Part shown: piece after piece, positions 27,601 to 34,680 of the stretch
How the letters are laid out: each line of letters begins with the position of its first letter
Numbering within the stretch: position 1 is the stretch's first letter
Source of the DNA: a virus
DNA: 64,000 nt
Virus record (IMG/VR): IMGVR_UViG_3300036801_000174
Location: 1-64,000 of that record
Direction: 5' to 3' (one strand)
The notes under the pieces: generated by a model
Told to the model about the DNA's origin: nothing
Seen by the model: the letters and a program-made list of their open reading frames with translations, nothing else
Database searches by the model: none
Program-made: the position numbers and the translations under genes

Positions 27601-27731
27601 CCCATCTGCGAGACGCCGGCCGCCGCCTGGTGCATCGCTTCGGGACCGGGCCCGGCCAGTGTCTCCACGTCAGTGCCGAGGGCTTTGGCGGCGCGGGTCA
27701 GCGTCCCTGCGATGCGAGTGCGGACGCCCAT
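24606..27731 (-). CDS. portal - 2H phosphoesterase - MuF-like fusion
   Basis: 1041 aa. Residues 1 to about 440 are a portal protein (WHRIDSIRSLKWKL, RDDLIYEPFRPHSDSPYGH, FTWSNEKEFTDTF, and a C-terminal VVPSDLGFTEDVNRSSGE). Residues about 615-770 carry the two HxT motifs of 2H phosphoesterases (HHIT at 641-644, HPHVT at 725-729), each after a β-strand. The C-terminus (about 900-1041) ends with the MuF-type Cys/His pattern CPVC...PPAHPRCNC. Portal-MuF fusions are known; a 2H domain between them is unusual and its two motifs are intact. The portal is the DNA gate; the MuF part goes into the head. Confidence 0.88.
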   Translation of the reverse strand: MGVRTRIAGTLTRAAKALGTDVETLAGPGPEAMHQAAAGVSQMGPDHPFSPGEPVGPYDGYSRTPRVLDYTTSYNVATRPRTHERVSFDALKGLIGAYDVADICIWHRIDSIRSLKWKLIATQGYTGDVTGAIALAQKALKKPDRKQSFKAWFAKYAYDILAYDAGALYRMRNRAGQCIGLKPVDGTLIAPLLDYWGDSPEPPAEAYVQYANGLPWGWLTRDDLIYEPFRPHSDSPYGHAPIESIMLNANTDIRFQIYFLQRFTEGNIPEAFASAPESWNPDQIETFQAYWDSMIYGDQAAKHQIRWLPGGSQFTWSNEKEFTDTFSLFLMRKTCASFHVVPSDLGFTEDVNRSSGESQADVQHRVGDLPLMEHIEGILSAFIIDDLGLPLEFEFDRGEEQDDQLNVAQSDQIYIQNGVVGASEIREMRFGLAEPEGQTVPRVFFTTRGGPIPLSALYGVAGPVDAQTAAPDPDAPLPHEAFTGVQGVLPNPPLVAEPLAEQEYGPKALPPAPPPQPGTVAKEAGEGGTPTTGITADTGITSYDLIGQDDDEDGPEDQAAVVKSELAAFRRFEKARRKAGTWRDFEFRHVDAAEAAQLNAAARVKVRKDTSGYDLGPRSGMISLDLPEGLIDPVPGGVTDHHITIVYLGPDVDEVALMQACERAGTAAAAMPGPLTGTVGGIGTFPPSDSSDGKTPAWAGVVLPGAEQLRESLADLSASEHADWHPHVTLAYTEPGDPLPAAVPETPVTFTHLSVHCGNDVGRFPLGAAEVTKAASPPKVWPGWEHDGPAVAYWAPQVTAAVSRALTPAVLDRMAMSYLAANPAQQGDAPGKRDRNGAAAAWLAEWLAASGITLPLAAVAEGIVTGGYLIGAVSATALVNGHDRVVQAAPPGDTQGAVRQVASLGLDAALSAFLAGAVAAAVTAITGAFTAVLSRVLGGVTGGTSMRDLGDQLAGAVAAPDVAEGAAMDQVTGASAQAAMDTYPENGVEYSLWLTDPAAGIVCPVCLDNEAEGRVPLGQPFSSGDTMPPAHPRCNCSLIPG

Positions 27732-27747
27732 TAAGCCGCCCCCTCCG

Positions 27748-28086
27748 CTACTGCTGCCGTTCTGCCAGCCACGCGGCGGGATCCATGACGAGCGCCATCG
27801 TGACCGTGTCCGGCTCGAGGCCCGTCACGCGCTTCCAGTCCCGCAGGAAGGACACGATCTGCTCAAGGTGCGCATCGCCATCTTCCCCGGCGACGGGCCA
27901 CGGGCCGTAGGTTTCCTGCCTGGCGGTGCTGCCCTCGGTCCACCAGAAGTGCAGCACGATCGCCTGCGGCCGGGGTGTCACGACCGCGCCGGGCGGCAGC
28001 CAGCGGAGTTTGTCCTTGTCGGCCTGGTCCCAGGCTTCCCGGAACGCGGCGGTCTGCTCGGGCGTCCAGTCATCCGCCAGCTGCAC
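27748..28086 (-). CDS. small protein between terminase and portal, unknown
   Basis: 112 aa from GTG 28086, without a clear RBS. The segment DWTPEQTAAFREAWDQADKD resembles part of the portal protein (NPDQIETFQAYWDSM, then HQIRWLPGG versus KLRWLPPGA), so it may be a fragment or paralogue of that portal region. The rest is LHFWWTEG and a helix with VSFLRDWKRVTGLEP. Confidence 0.55.
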   Translation of the reverse strand: MQLADDWTPEQTAAFREAWDQADKDKLRWLPPGAVVTPRPQAIVLHFWWTEGSTARQETYGPWPVAGEDGDAHLEQIVSFLRDWKRVTGLEPDTVTMALVMDPAAWLAERQQ

Positions 28087-28131
28087 GTACGCCGCAGGCT
28101 GTTCGTCGCTGGCCGTTTTGCACCGCTCCCT

Positions 28132-29816
28132 CTAGCCGCTTGACACCATGAACCGCTGGTCCCTGAACGCCACGTCACGCAGCCGCTTGCGGGCCTCTTC
28201 CGGGGTCTCGGGGGCTGGCCCGGGCTCTGGTGAGGGCAGGGCTGGAGGCTCGTCAGCGAGCGGCTCAGGACCGGCTGCGGCCAGTTGCTCGGCCTTGCGC
28301 TTGGCCCAGTCGATCCACGCATCGGCTCCGCCGCCGCCGAGGTTGACCGTCAGGTACCTGAGAGCATCACAGGCATGATCGGCCGCTTTGGGGTCGGCGT
28401 CCTCAGGTGATCCAGAACGGGCGTATGGGAGGTTCTCAAGTTCCTCGATCAGCTTCGGGCAGGTCCGGAAGATATGAATCCGCGGGCACGTCTCGAGCCC
28501 GTTTGCCCGGTGGTGAGGACACGCCGGTGCTTCGGCCATGTACGAATGGATCCGCTGCCAGCCCGTGATCCGGCTGCCCGGCCCCTTGCCCGCCTTGGTC
28601 AGGTATACGCCGTTCTGCGCATACATCCGCTCCTTTGGCAGGGCATCGCCTTCAAGGTTCCACATTGAGTCGTCAGCCCAGCGTGTCATGACGTGCTCGT
28701 CGCTGGCCTCGGCCGCCAGGATGCGCCTGGCCTGGTCCGACTCGCGGACGCCTGACTCGTAGATCTCTCTGTAGACCCACAGACGCTTGTCGGGGTCAAC
28801 CGAGCCCCAGAGCACCGCGAACGGGCTGGCGAACCCCCAGTCAATCCCGTTGTAGCGGTTCCACGATGGCGGCAGCGCGATGGGGTCCATGGTGTGGCGC
28901 TCGTAGTCGTACTCGGTGAAGATCTGGCCGGCGAACAGGTCCCACCTGCCGTCCCGCATCGCGGCCTGGCGCGCCGGGTCGGTGATGGCGTCCAGACGGC
29001 GGAAGTACGCCTCGTCCAGCCACGGGTTATCAGTGGCCTTCGCCTGGATGAACCGCACCGTGAGGCCGTGCTTATCGGTGATGACCTTGGAGCCATGCTC
29101 AGTTGGCTTTATATACCGTTCGCGAACCTCGCCGTGAGACGGGCCGCCCGGGTTTGTGGTGCAGCGCACCCCGATCACCGGCACGTCGCCAGCGGCACGC
29201 AGGCGCTCGTAGCGGAGGATGTCAACTACCCCTGGCGCCAGGAGCGTGAGTTCGTCTACCAGCAAAAGTTGGTATTCTCCACCTTGACGCCTAGAAGCGT
29301 CGTCTTTGGTCTCAAGGTAGCGGAACCGGAATTTGCTCCCATTAGGAAAGCTCAGTTCCCGGGAACTGCCGTTCCAGTGACCGCCGACGGCCTCGCCGAA
29401 CTCGAACTTCCGCAGCGCGGGGAAGATGGACTCCTCGAGCTCGTCATACGTGCGGCGCACCAGCAGGACGCGCAGCCCCGGATGTCTCGCACAAGCCCGG
29501 ATGCCCTCGGCCACGAGGGCCGCACTTTTCCCCCACCAGCCGCCCCTCCGTAGAGGACGTCGGCTTCAGTGGCGGCGTGGAAACGCTCCTGCGGGCACTT
29601 CCCGCAAGGCTCAGGCACCGGCACTGCGGCGCCGTTCCGCACCGCGATCTGCGCCAGGGCGCGCGGCTTGCAGATCGGCTCGTAGCCGATCAGCGAGAAC
29701 ACGTCCATCGCGGCCATGTGCGCCGTGTCCCGGCGTTCCTTCTCGGCACGCAGGGACCGCAGCTCGACGAGCTTCGCAGCCCGGATCTCAGTTAGCGAGC
29801 GGAAGTCCGGCATCAT
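28132..29816 (-). CDS. terL: large terminase (TerL), split by -1 frameshift at Walker A
   Basis: The first frame (29816-29352) encodes the N-terminus up to LYGGAAGGGK and then runs into nonsense. The second frame is open from there to 28132 and continues exactly with SAALVAEGIRACARHPG. Joined at AAA/AGT the product is 561 aa with Walker A GGAAGGGKS, Walker B LLLVDEL, and nuclease motifs GIDWGFASPFAVLWG and AADHACDALRYL. The junction is G5A4 on the coding strand, containing GGGAAAA (29526-29532), a possible slippery heptamer. It could be programmed slippage, a real indel or a homopolymer sequencing error. Confidence 0.85.
29526..29532 (-). promoter_or_regulatory. possible slippery heptamer GGGAAAA in terL Walker A
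   Basis: Zero-frame codons GGA AAA are preceded by G; slippage to GGG AAA restores the ATPase frame precisely between Lys and Ser of Walker A. Confidence 0.45.
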
Positions 29817-30225
29817 CCTGCAGGGCCATCTCCAGTTTCAGTTCCTCGAGCTGGCGGTCAATCTCGGAGATCGCCAGGTACTCGTGCCGGTCAGGCGCAT
29901 CCAGGCCCAGCAGCTTGGAGCGGCGCTCCGACCATCCGCGAGCCCCGGTCCATGCCTCCACCTTCGTGCGCGGCGACGTGTGCTCGTCCCGCGCGATCAC
30001 CAGCAGCGCCGAGAGCGCGTCCTCGATCAGCAGCAGTTCCTCGGCGCGGGCTTCCTCAACGTGCGCGGCCGGGATCATCGCCAGGGCCTTGGAGTACAGC
30101 TGGCTCACACGCGGCTGCGAGATGCCGAGCCGGCGCGCGATCTCGTCCTGCGTGAGGCGCTGGCGGCGCATCTCGACGACCTGCGCCAGGCGGTCGGCCT
30201 GAGAGGGCGTCATGCGCCGTGCCAT
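29788..30225 (-). CDS. terS: small terminase subunit (TerS)
   Basis: 145 aa. A HTH near the N-terminus (LTQDEIARRLGISQPRVSQL) is followed by long helices (EELLLIEDALSALLVIA; AISEIDRQLEELKLEMA), typical of TerS DNA recognition and oligomerisation. It overlaps the start of terL by 29 nt. Confidence 0.85.
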   Translation of the reverse strand: MARRMTPSQADRLAQVVEMRRQRLTQDEIARRLGISQPRVSQLYSKALAMIPAAHVEEARAEELLLIEDALSALLVIARDEHTSPRTKVEAWTGARGWSERRSKLLGLDAPDRHEYLAISEIDRQLEELKLEMALQDDAGLPLAN

Positions 30226-30254
30226 AACCCCCCCAGGAATTACTTATAGGCGGG

Positions 30255-31364
30255 TCAGGCTGCGAACAGTTCGCCCTGCACCCACTTGAGGGTGGCGGGT
30301 TCTGGCTTAGCGGCCGATCGCTCAGGCGCCGCCAGCCACGCATCAGCAATGTCGAGGACTAGCGCCAGGCACGAGACGTCGAAGTATTCGCGGCCTCTGA
30401 CGGGGGCTTCTCTGGCCAGCGAGAGTGCACCCTTCACGGCATTCTCCGTGTCGAGTGCCAGCGTGCCGGGCAGCCCGGTGACCAGCCGCACCACGTCGCC
30501 GTAGCCGTCCTTAGCGTGCGCGAGCAGCCGCTGCTTGCCGTTGCCGGTCGTGACGCCGAACTTGACCACGGAGTTGCCCGTGACGACGTAGAACGCGTCG
30601 AACTCGGTGCGGGCGCAGAGCCGGCAGAGGCCGTCCCCGGACAGCACGTAGTGCGGCTTCGGGTAGCAGTCGTGGCCTGCCTTGCAGCGAACGTGCAAGG
30701 CGTGCTCTACGCCTCGGTACTCGTCGTAGATCGGCGTCGCGCCCAGTTCGGCAAGGCGCGCCCGGAACGCCGCATCGATTACCGCGGGATCACGCCCGCT
30801 GCAGATGGCGCAGATTGCCTTGCCTTGCTGCACGGACTGCCCGGTCGGATAACAATCGTGACCCTCGGAGCACTGGACATGAACCTTGGTGCGGGCGTTC
30901 CGGTAGGGCTCAAGCGCCACCGCACCCATTGCTTTCACGCGGGCATAGAACTCGGCCTCTGCTGTGTCCCGATCAAGACCCACACAGATCCGGCATGCCC
31001 CGCGCCCGCGCTGAAGTTCCCCGGGGCGCGTACGGCAGCGATGCCCGGCGGGGCAGAGAACATCGTGGGGGGTGTTCCGGCCGCGATACCTCTCGTACAG
31101 CGACGTGCAGCCGAGTTCCGCCAAGCGCTTGAGGAACGCGGCCTCTGTGGCAACGGGATCCTTGCCGGCGCATTTGATGCAGATGCCCCGGCCCTGCTGG
31201 ACGCAATTCGGGCGCGGTCGGCAATCATGACCTGCGCGGCAGCGCGCGCGGTGGGGTTGCTGAGCACCAAGCCACTCGGTCTCGAGTAACTCCGCCCCGA
31301 GTTCCTTGAGGCGGTGGCGGAAGGCCGACTCGGCCGCCAGCGACTGGGCGGTGCGTCCGGCCAC
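30255..31364 (-). CDS. four-repeat zinc protein with GIY-YIG-like C-terminus
   Basis: 369 aa. Four tandem units of about 60 aa (roughly 13-72, 73-134, 135-195, 196-255) each begin with a F-x2-R-x3-LG helix, then CxxGHxC and a C-terminal CxxC, so each can bind zinc. The C-terminal segment (about 258-340) reads FYVVTGNSVVKFGVTTG, RLLAHAKDGYG, close to the T5orf172/MUG113 branch of the GIY-YIG nuclease fold. It lies just upstream of terS. The repeats may read DNA, as in homing enzymes. Function is inferred. Confidence 0.7.
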   Translation of the reverse strand: MAGRTAQSLAAESAFRHRLKELGAELLETEWLGAQQPHRARCRAGHDCRPRPNCVQQGRGICIKCAGKDPVATEAAFLKRLAELGCTSLYERYRGRNTPHDVLCPAGHRCRTRPGELQRGRGACRICVGLDRDTAEAEFYARVKAMGAVALEPYRNARTKVHVQCSEGHDCYPTGQSVQQGKAICAICSGRDPAVIDAAFRARLAELGATPIYDEYRGVEHALHVRCKAGHDCYPKPHYVLSGDGLCRLCARTEFDAFYVVTGNSVVKFGVTTGNGKQRLLAHAKDGYGDVVRLVTGLPGTLALDTENAVKGALSLAREAPVRGREYFDVSCLALVLDIADAWLAAPERSAAKPEPATLKWVQGELFAA

Positions 31365-31588
31365 TAGTGCTCACCCGACACGCGGGCGATCTCCTCGCGG
31401 ACGGCGCGGCGGACCTCATCCACGCCGACAGCGAGTTCCTCGCGGACGATAGCGCGAAGCGCTACCGCATCAGGAGGGGAGCCGGGGATCGGCGCGTCAA
31501 TACCTCGCCTGACTAGCTCAGCGAGTGAGACGCCCGTCGCTTTCCACGGTTCAACAAGATCGTCGGGAAGCCAGATACTCGTCTTCAT
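31364..31588 (-). CDS. RHH/CopG-like small regulator
   Basis: 74 aa. MKTSIWLPDDLVEPWKATG then LAELVRRGID fits a ribbon-helix-helix fold, with a charged helix following. The ATG at 31588 sits 6 nt after TATGCT and inside the palindrome ATGCTatgAGCAT, so autoregulation is plausible. The stop overlaps the next gene start. Could be an antitoxin-type repressor; no toxin partner was seen. Confidence 0.6.
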   Translation of the reverse strand: MKTSIWLPDDLVEPWKATGVSLAELVRRGIDAPIPGSPPDAVALRAIVREELAVGVDEVRRAVREEIARVSGEH

Positions 31589-31614
31589 GCTATGAGCATA
31601 CCAGCATGGCATGC
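31587..31614. promoter_or_regulatory. palindromes over the RHH gene start
   Basis: ATGCTatgAGCAT (31587-31599) overlaps the start codon and spacer of the RHH gene; GCATGgCATGC (31604-31614) lies just upstream. Both are built from GCAT/ATGC half-sites and are likely operator sites. Confidence 0.45.
31595..31600 (-). promoter_or_regulatory. leaderless -10 hexamer (TATGCT, N6, ATG)
   Basis: On the minus strand TATGCT ends 6 nt before the ATG at 31588. Confidence 0.6.
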
Positions 31615-31659
31615 CGTTGCGATGACCTGCGAGAACACTCTCAATGAGCTTGACTAGGG

Positions 31660-31679
31660 ATACCGTCACGGTATACCGT
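31660..31679. promoter_or_regulatory. operator: three ATACCGT half-sites
   Basis: ATACCGT (31660-31666), its complement ACGGTAT (31668-31674) and a second ATACCGT (31673-31679). The first pair is a perfect palindrome around one base. They cover the -10 of the plus-strand gene at 31687. Confidence 0.5.
31674..31679 (+). promoter_or_regulatory. leaderless -10 hexamer (TACCGT, N7, ATG)
   Basis: TACCGT ends 7 nt before the ATG at 31687 and lies within the ATACCGT operator repeats. Confidence 0.45.
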
Positions 31680-31686
31680 CAGTCTC

Positions 31687-31971
31687 ATGAACACCACGGG
31701 GGCCAAGAACCACACCGCGCACTTCGACACCCTGGCCTGGACCGCCGGGCCGCTGACCGGTATCGACGAGGACCAGCGCTGCGTCAGCTGCTCGCACCTT
31801 CCCGGATGCCCTTGTCCCGAAGACTGCGTCACCCAGGCCGAGGCGGAGGCCGTTGAGGCCGCCGTCGTCGAGGAGCCGTGGGAGCGCGAGTTCGTCCGCG
31901 CAGCGATCCTGATGAGCGCGCTTGACGTCCTCGCCGGGGAGCCGCTGGCAGCCGAAGGGCGTGACCGCTGA
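31687..31971 (+). CDS. small Cys-rich protein, unknown
   Basis: 94 aa. CVSCSHLPGCPCPEDC supplies six Cys, likely a zinc site, followed by an acidic helix (AEAEAVEAAVVEEPWEREF). It leads a plus-strand set 31687-32446 transcribed away from the RHH gene, and overlaps the next start by 1 nt (TGATG). Confidence 0.65.
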   Translation: MNTTGAKNHTAHFDTLAWTAGPLTGIDEDQRCVSCSHLPGCPCPEDCVTQAEAEAVEAAVVEEPWEREFVRAAILMSALDVLAGEPLAAEGRDR

Positions 31972-32264
31972 TGCCCGCGCTGGCGCCGGTCGTGCAGACC
32001 GTGATGCTGCCCACGCCGCGCGGAACCCAGTGCTGGGCGGCCCGCACCATCGACGGAGTGTGGGACCTCGAGCGCGACGAAGACCGCCGCAGCGACTGGG
32101 CCGTGACCCACCGCGCCACGCAGATCCAGGTGAACCTGCTGGGCAGCCTGCGGGACTGCCGGGCCTACGTCGCCTCAGGCGGGGCCGCTGAAGACCTGGG
32201 CCTCATCCAGGCCCACGAACGGGGCGCCCACGCTGTGCGGGTGCCCAGATGCCGGAGGTGCTAA
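31971..32264 (+). CDS. small protein, unknown
   Basis: 97 aa, coupled to the gene before by a 1-nt overlap. It has a Trp/Asp central part (GVWDLERDEDRRSDW), a helix TQIQVNLLGSLRDC and a C-terminal RVPRCRRC. No family was recognised. Confidence 0.6.
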   Translation: MPALAPVVQTVMLPTPRGTQCWAARTIDGVWDLERDEDRRSDWAVTHRATQIQVNLLGSLRDCRAYVASGGAAEDLGLIQAHERGAHAVRVPRCRRC

Positions 32265-32405
32265 ATGGGGCTCGCCGGCTGGGCAGCCCACAAAATGTTC
32301 TGGCGCTCGGTCAGGACAAGCCGCAGGTCGGCTGCACGCAGGCGCCGCCAGCGGAAAGCCAGGAACAGGAAGGGGGGACGGAGATGCCCGCATTGCGGAA
32401 GATAG
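32265..32405 (+). CDS. 46-aa Arg-rich peptide with CPHC motif
   Basis: The ATG follows the previous stop directly. Residues 16-40 contain about 15 Arg/Lys; the end is CPHCGR. A nucleic-acid-binding peptide is likely by composition. It overlaps the 20-aa ORF at 32384. Confidence 0.45.
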   Translation: MGLAGWAAHKMFWRSVRTSRRSAARRRRQRKARNRKGGRRCPHCGR

Positions 32406-32446
32406 CGCGCGTGCTGCTGCCCGCGAAGGGCAGGCACCGCCGGTAA
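32384..32446 (+). CDS. 20-aa basic peptide MPALRKIARVLLPAKGRHRR
   Basis: It has a very strong RBS (GGGGGGACGGAG) before its ATG and ends 10 nt before a terminator hairpin. Amphipathic and basic. The good RBS argues that it is translated, despite its size. Confidence 0.45.
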   Translation: MPALRKIARVLLPAKGRHRR

Positions 32447-32456
32447 CGACAGCAAG

Positions 32457-32490
32457 CCAGCGCCCCCGGTCATACGGCCTGGGGCGCTGG
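32457..32490. terminator. bidirectional terminator hairpin
   Basis: CCAGCGCCCC (32457-32466) pairs perfectly with GGGGCGCTGG (32481-32490). It separates the plus-strand set ending at 32446 from the minus-strand gene ending at 32497. Confidence 0.75.
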
Positions 32491-32496
32491 TCTGTG

Positions 32497-32862
32497 CTAG
32501 CTGACTGCCGGAATGCTGCCGTCGTCAGGCGGGGTACTGCCGTCGCCGGAGTCCACGGGCGGCACGGTGGCCGGGTCCGCGGCCTGCAGCTGCGCGACCG
32601 TCGAGGCCATGTCATCGGCCACGGCCTGGATCGCCGGGTCGTTCGCCGAGCCAGCGGCGGCGAGCGCGGCCTGCCAGTCGGAGATGGCCTGCACGACCTC
32701 GGCCTTCAGGGCAGCGTCGGCAGCCTGCAGTGCATCCAGTGCGGTCATGATCTTCTCCTGGTTCGTCTCGGTGCGCGACAGGCGCGCGAGGATCTGGTCG
32801 AGCTGGCAGCGGATGCTCTCCAGCGGGTCGTGATGAGGGCAGCACGGGTGGTGGAAGTCCAC
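32497..32862 (-). CDS. small coiled-coil protein near holin
   Basis: 121 aa, GTG start. A His/Cys-rich N-terminus (FHHPCCPHHDP) precedes a long helix (LDQILARLSRTETNQEK, then ALDALQAADAALKAEVVQAI) and an acidic Pro/Ser tail. The shape is that of small actinophage structural or lysis-cassette proteins. Function unknown. Confidence 0.6.
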   Translation of the reverse strand: MDFHHPCCPHHDPLESIRCQLDQILARLSRTETNQEKIMTALDALQAADAALKAEVVQAISDWQAALAAAGSANDPAIQAVADDMASTVAQLQAADPATVPPVDSGDGSTPPDDGSIPAVS

Positions 32863-32888
32863 GGGTCACCTCCGGGGCTGCAGGGGCA

Positions 32889-33074
32889 CTACGCGGGCGG
32901 GGCCTGGCGCACGCGGGTTACGATCCAGGTCCCGAACCCGGCGAGGTGCAGGGCCAGGAAGAACAAGCCCAGCAGGATCATCGAAGTGGGCGCGATCCAC
33001 GACGGGGTAGAGACCTTTGCCACGTGGAAGATGAAGCCGAACAGGAAGATCAAGGACGCCACTACGGCGAGCAC
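32889..33074 (-). CDS. holin-like membrane protein
   Basis: 61 aa with two membrane helices: residues 1-18 (MLAVVASLIFLFGFIFHV) and about 30-50 (SMILLGLFFLALHLAGFGTW), a short polar loop and a basic C-terminus (VTRVRQAPPA). This is the size and form of class II holins. No endolysin gene is in the window, so the lysis role is inferred. Confidence 0.6.
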   Translation of the reverse strand: MLAVVASLIFLFGFIFHVAKVSTPSWIAPTSMILLGLFFLALHLAGFGTWIVTRVRQAPPA

Positions 33075-33083
33075 GGCGCCTCC

Positions 33084-33335
33084 CTACGCTGCGGTCGGAC
33101 GGATGGTGCGCCTGGCTCGCACGGCGGTCGCGTGCTCGGCCTTCGCTACCTCAACCGGGTCGAGCATGATGCGGCCCCGGAAGCGGAAGGCCACGGGCAG
33201 TTTGCGGATGCCGTCGTCGGTGTGCCAGCCGCGGTTGATCCAGTTGCGCACCGTGATTGGGCTCACGCCGCACAGCAGCGCGGCCTGCTCAGTCGTGATG
33301 CAGCCGCTGGGGCCGGGTACAACGGGATCCACCAT
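33084..33335 (-). CDS. MerR/excisionase-type HTH protein
   Basis: 83 aa from ATG 33335. TTEQAALLCGVSPITVRNWI is a clear HTH, followed by a β-wing region (GIRKLPVAFRFRGRIMLDP). Proteins like this include recombination directionality factors and small regulators. It starts just after a strong intrinsic terminator. Confidence 0.7.
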   Translation of the reverse strand: MVDPVVPGPSGCITTEQAALLCGVSPITVRNWINRGWHTDDGIRKLPVAFRFRGRIMLDPVEVAKAEHATAVRARRTIRPTAA

Positions 33336-33351
33336 CACCCCCAGGGAAACG

Positions 33352-33386
33352 AAAAACGCCCCGCCAGGGGCTCCTGGGCGGGGGCG
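33352..33386 (-). terminator. intrinsic terminator of the transfer-region operon
   Basis: On the minus strand a GC stem (arms 33373-33386 and 33357-33368, loop of 4 nt, two bulges) is followed by TTTTT (33352-33356). It ends leftward transcripts from the 33475-34443 gene and marks the border between transfer and phage genes. Confidence 0.8.
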
Positions 33387-33474
33387 CATTGCTCCAAGGC
33401 GGACGATACAAGAAGCAAGCCAAGGGGGGCAAGTTAGCGCGTGAGACCGCTGGGAAACACCCCGGTTGGTGAGG

Positions 33475-34443
33475 CTACGTGACGTGCTCAAGCAACACTG
33501 GCGTCGCGTGCGCTCGGTGATACGCCACCCACCGCTTGGCATTGATGTCGTACTCCTCGGCGGTCATCTCGTCCTGGCAGTTGTCGCAGCGGCTGTAGAG
33601 ATTCCGGTCACCGTCCGGCCACGCCCGCCGCAGGCTCCGCCACGTGCACTGCCTGCACGGCACGATCAGCAGCTCCGGTGGCGGGCTGGTCTCAAGCAGC
33701 AGCGAACGGGACCGGTAGTGCAGCCACTGGATGTCCCGCCCGGCGTCTTCCCCGCCAGCGAGTACCTGCGGCTGGAGGCTGTCGATCGTGACCCGCACCA
33801 GCTCGCGGTCACCGAACTCCTCGACCAGATCGGCCGGGATGGGCTCGGCGGGTTCCCGGGGCGGCAGCACATCCGCTGACGGCAGCCAGTCGGTGCCGAG
33901 GGCGCGCATGTCCTCATCGCGGGGCATCGGCGGCATGAAGACCTGCCTCGTCATCCAGGTGTCCTGCAGGGCGATCAGCGGAGTGATGTGCCGGGCCAGC
34001 ACCCGTGCGTTGTCGCGCACTCCCCTGGCGCTGCCGTGCGGGTGCTTCAGCGGGGACAGTGACAGTCCGGGCACCGACCTGACCCGCGCTGCCCACCCGC
34101 CGAGGGTGAACGCCATGAACGCCATGTGGGCCTCGACGTCTTCGCGCAGGATCACCTGCGGGCCGGCCGGCGAGTGGATCTGCACCTCCGCGACCAGCGG
34201 GTCACCGATCGCCGCGGCGAGGCGCACCCAGTAGCCGGGGAGATCCCTGGCGCAGTCGGCGAGGAACGTGGCGCAGCGGTCGCAGTAGGGCCGCGGGGAG
34301 CGGGCCGGGGTGACGATCCGCTCGCCATCCACGAAGGTGACGGTGCGGGCACTGCACCATTGATCTCTGGCGCACTCCTGGCCTGCGGATTCCGGCTCAT
34401 TATCTGACGCTGAGTGTGCCCGGTAAGGGCCGTCCCTCCGCAT
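33475..34443 (-). CDS. Cys-rich protein of the transfer region, unknown
   Basis: 322 aa, leaderless start. Cys pairs near the N-terminus (CDRC) and C-terminus (CRQC, CDNC) suggest zinc binding; the end MTAEEYDINAKRWVAYHR looks like a small helical domain. No known family could be named. It has its own promoter and the strong terminator at 33352. Confidence 0.65.
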   Translation of the reverse strand: MRRDGPYRAHSASDNEPESAGQECARDQWCSARTVTFVDGERIVTPARSPRPYCDRCATFLADCARDLPGYWVRLAAAIGDPLVAEVQIHSPAGPQVILREDVEAHMAFMAFTLGGWAARVRSVPGLSLSPLKHPHGSARGVRDNARVLARHITPLIALQDTWMTRQVFMPPMPRDEDMRALGTDWLPSADVLPPREPAEPIPADLVEEFGDRELVRVTIDSLQPQVLAGGEDAGRDIQWLHYRSRSLLLETSPPPELLIVPCRQCTWRSLRRAWPDGDRNLYSRCDNCQDEMTAEEYDINAKRWVAYHRAHATPVLLEHVT

Positions 34444-34449
34444 CCTTGG

Positions 34450-34455
34450 AGGGTA
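34450..34455 (-). promoter_or_regulatory. leaderless -10 hexamer (TACCCT, N6, ATG)
   Basis: On the minus strand TACCCT ends 6 nt before the ATG at 34443. Confidence 0.55.
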
Positions 34456-34484
34456 GCCGACCTGTCACAGTCGGTGACCGAGCC

Positions 34485-34676
34485 TTACTGCAGGCCCTCA
34501 GCCCGAAGGTCGATCACTTTTGAATCGGCATTCAGTTCAGCGAGGGTTTTTGTGGGGTTCCAGGTCAGGATCGGGCAGTCATCGGTCTGGCACCACGCCT
34601 GGGTGCCGCCGCCCATCAGCCATACTGGCGGCTCACCGCAGGCGGGGCACTTCAGCCCCACCGGCTCGCTGTTCAC
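34485..34676 (-). CDS. 63-aa zinc-ribbon protein
   Basis: GTG start just after the DUF2637 gene. CPACGEPP and WCQTDDCP give a four-Cys zinc ribbon; the end is polar. It is likely co-transcribed with the DUF2637 gene. Confidence 0.6.
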   Translation of the reverse strand: MNSEPVGLKCPACGEPPVWLMGGGTQAWCQTDDCPILTWNPTKTLAELNADSKVIDLRAEGLQ

Positions 34677-34680
34677 CTGC

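Noticed and set aside
32497-33335. Complete lysis cassette
   Set aside because: A holin-like gene is present, but no amidase, muramidase or peptidase gene is in the window, so a cassette is not claimed.
33084-33335. Excisionase with nearby integrase
   Set aside because: The HTH fits an Xis, but no integrase gene was found, so only a generic HTH call is made.
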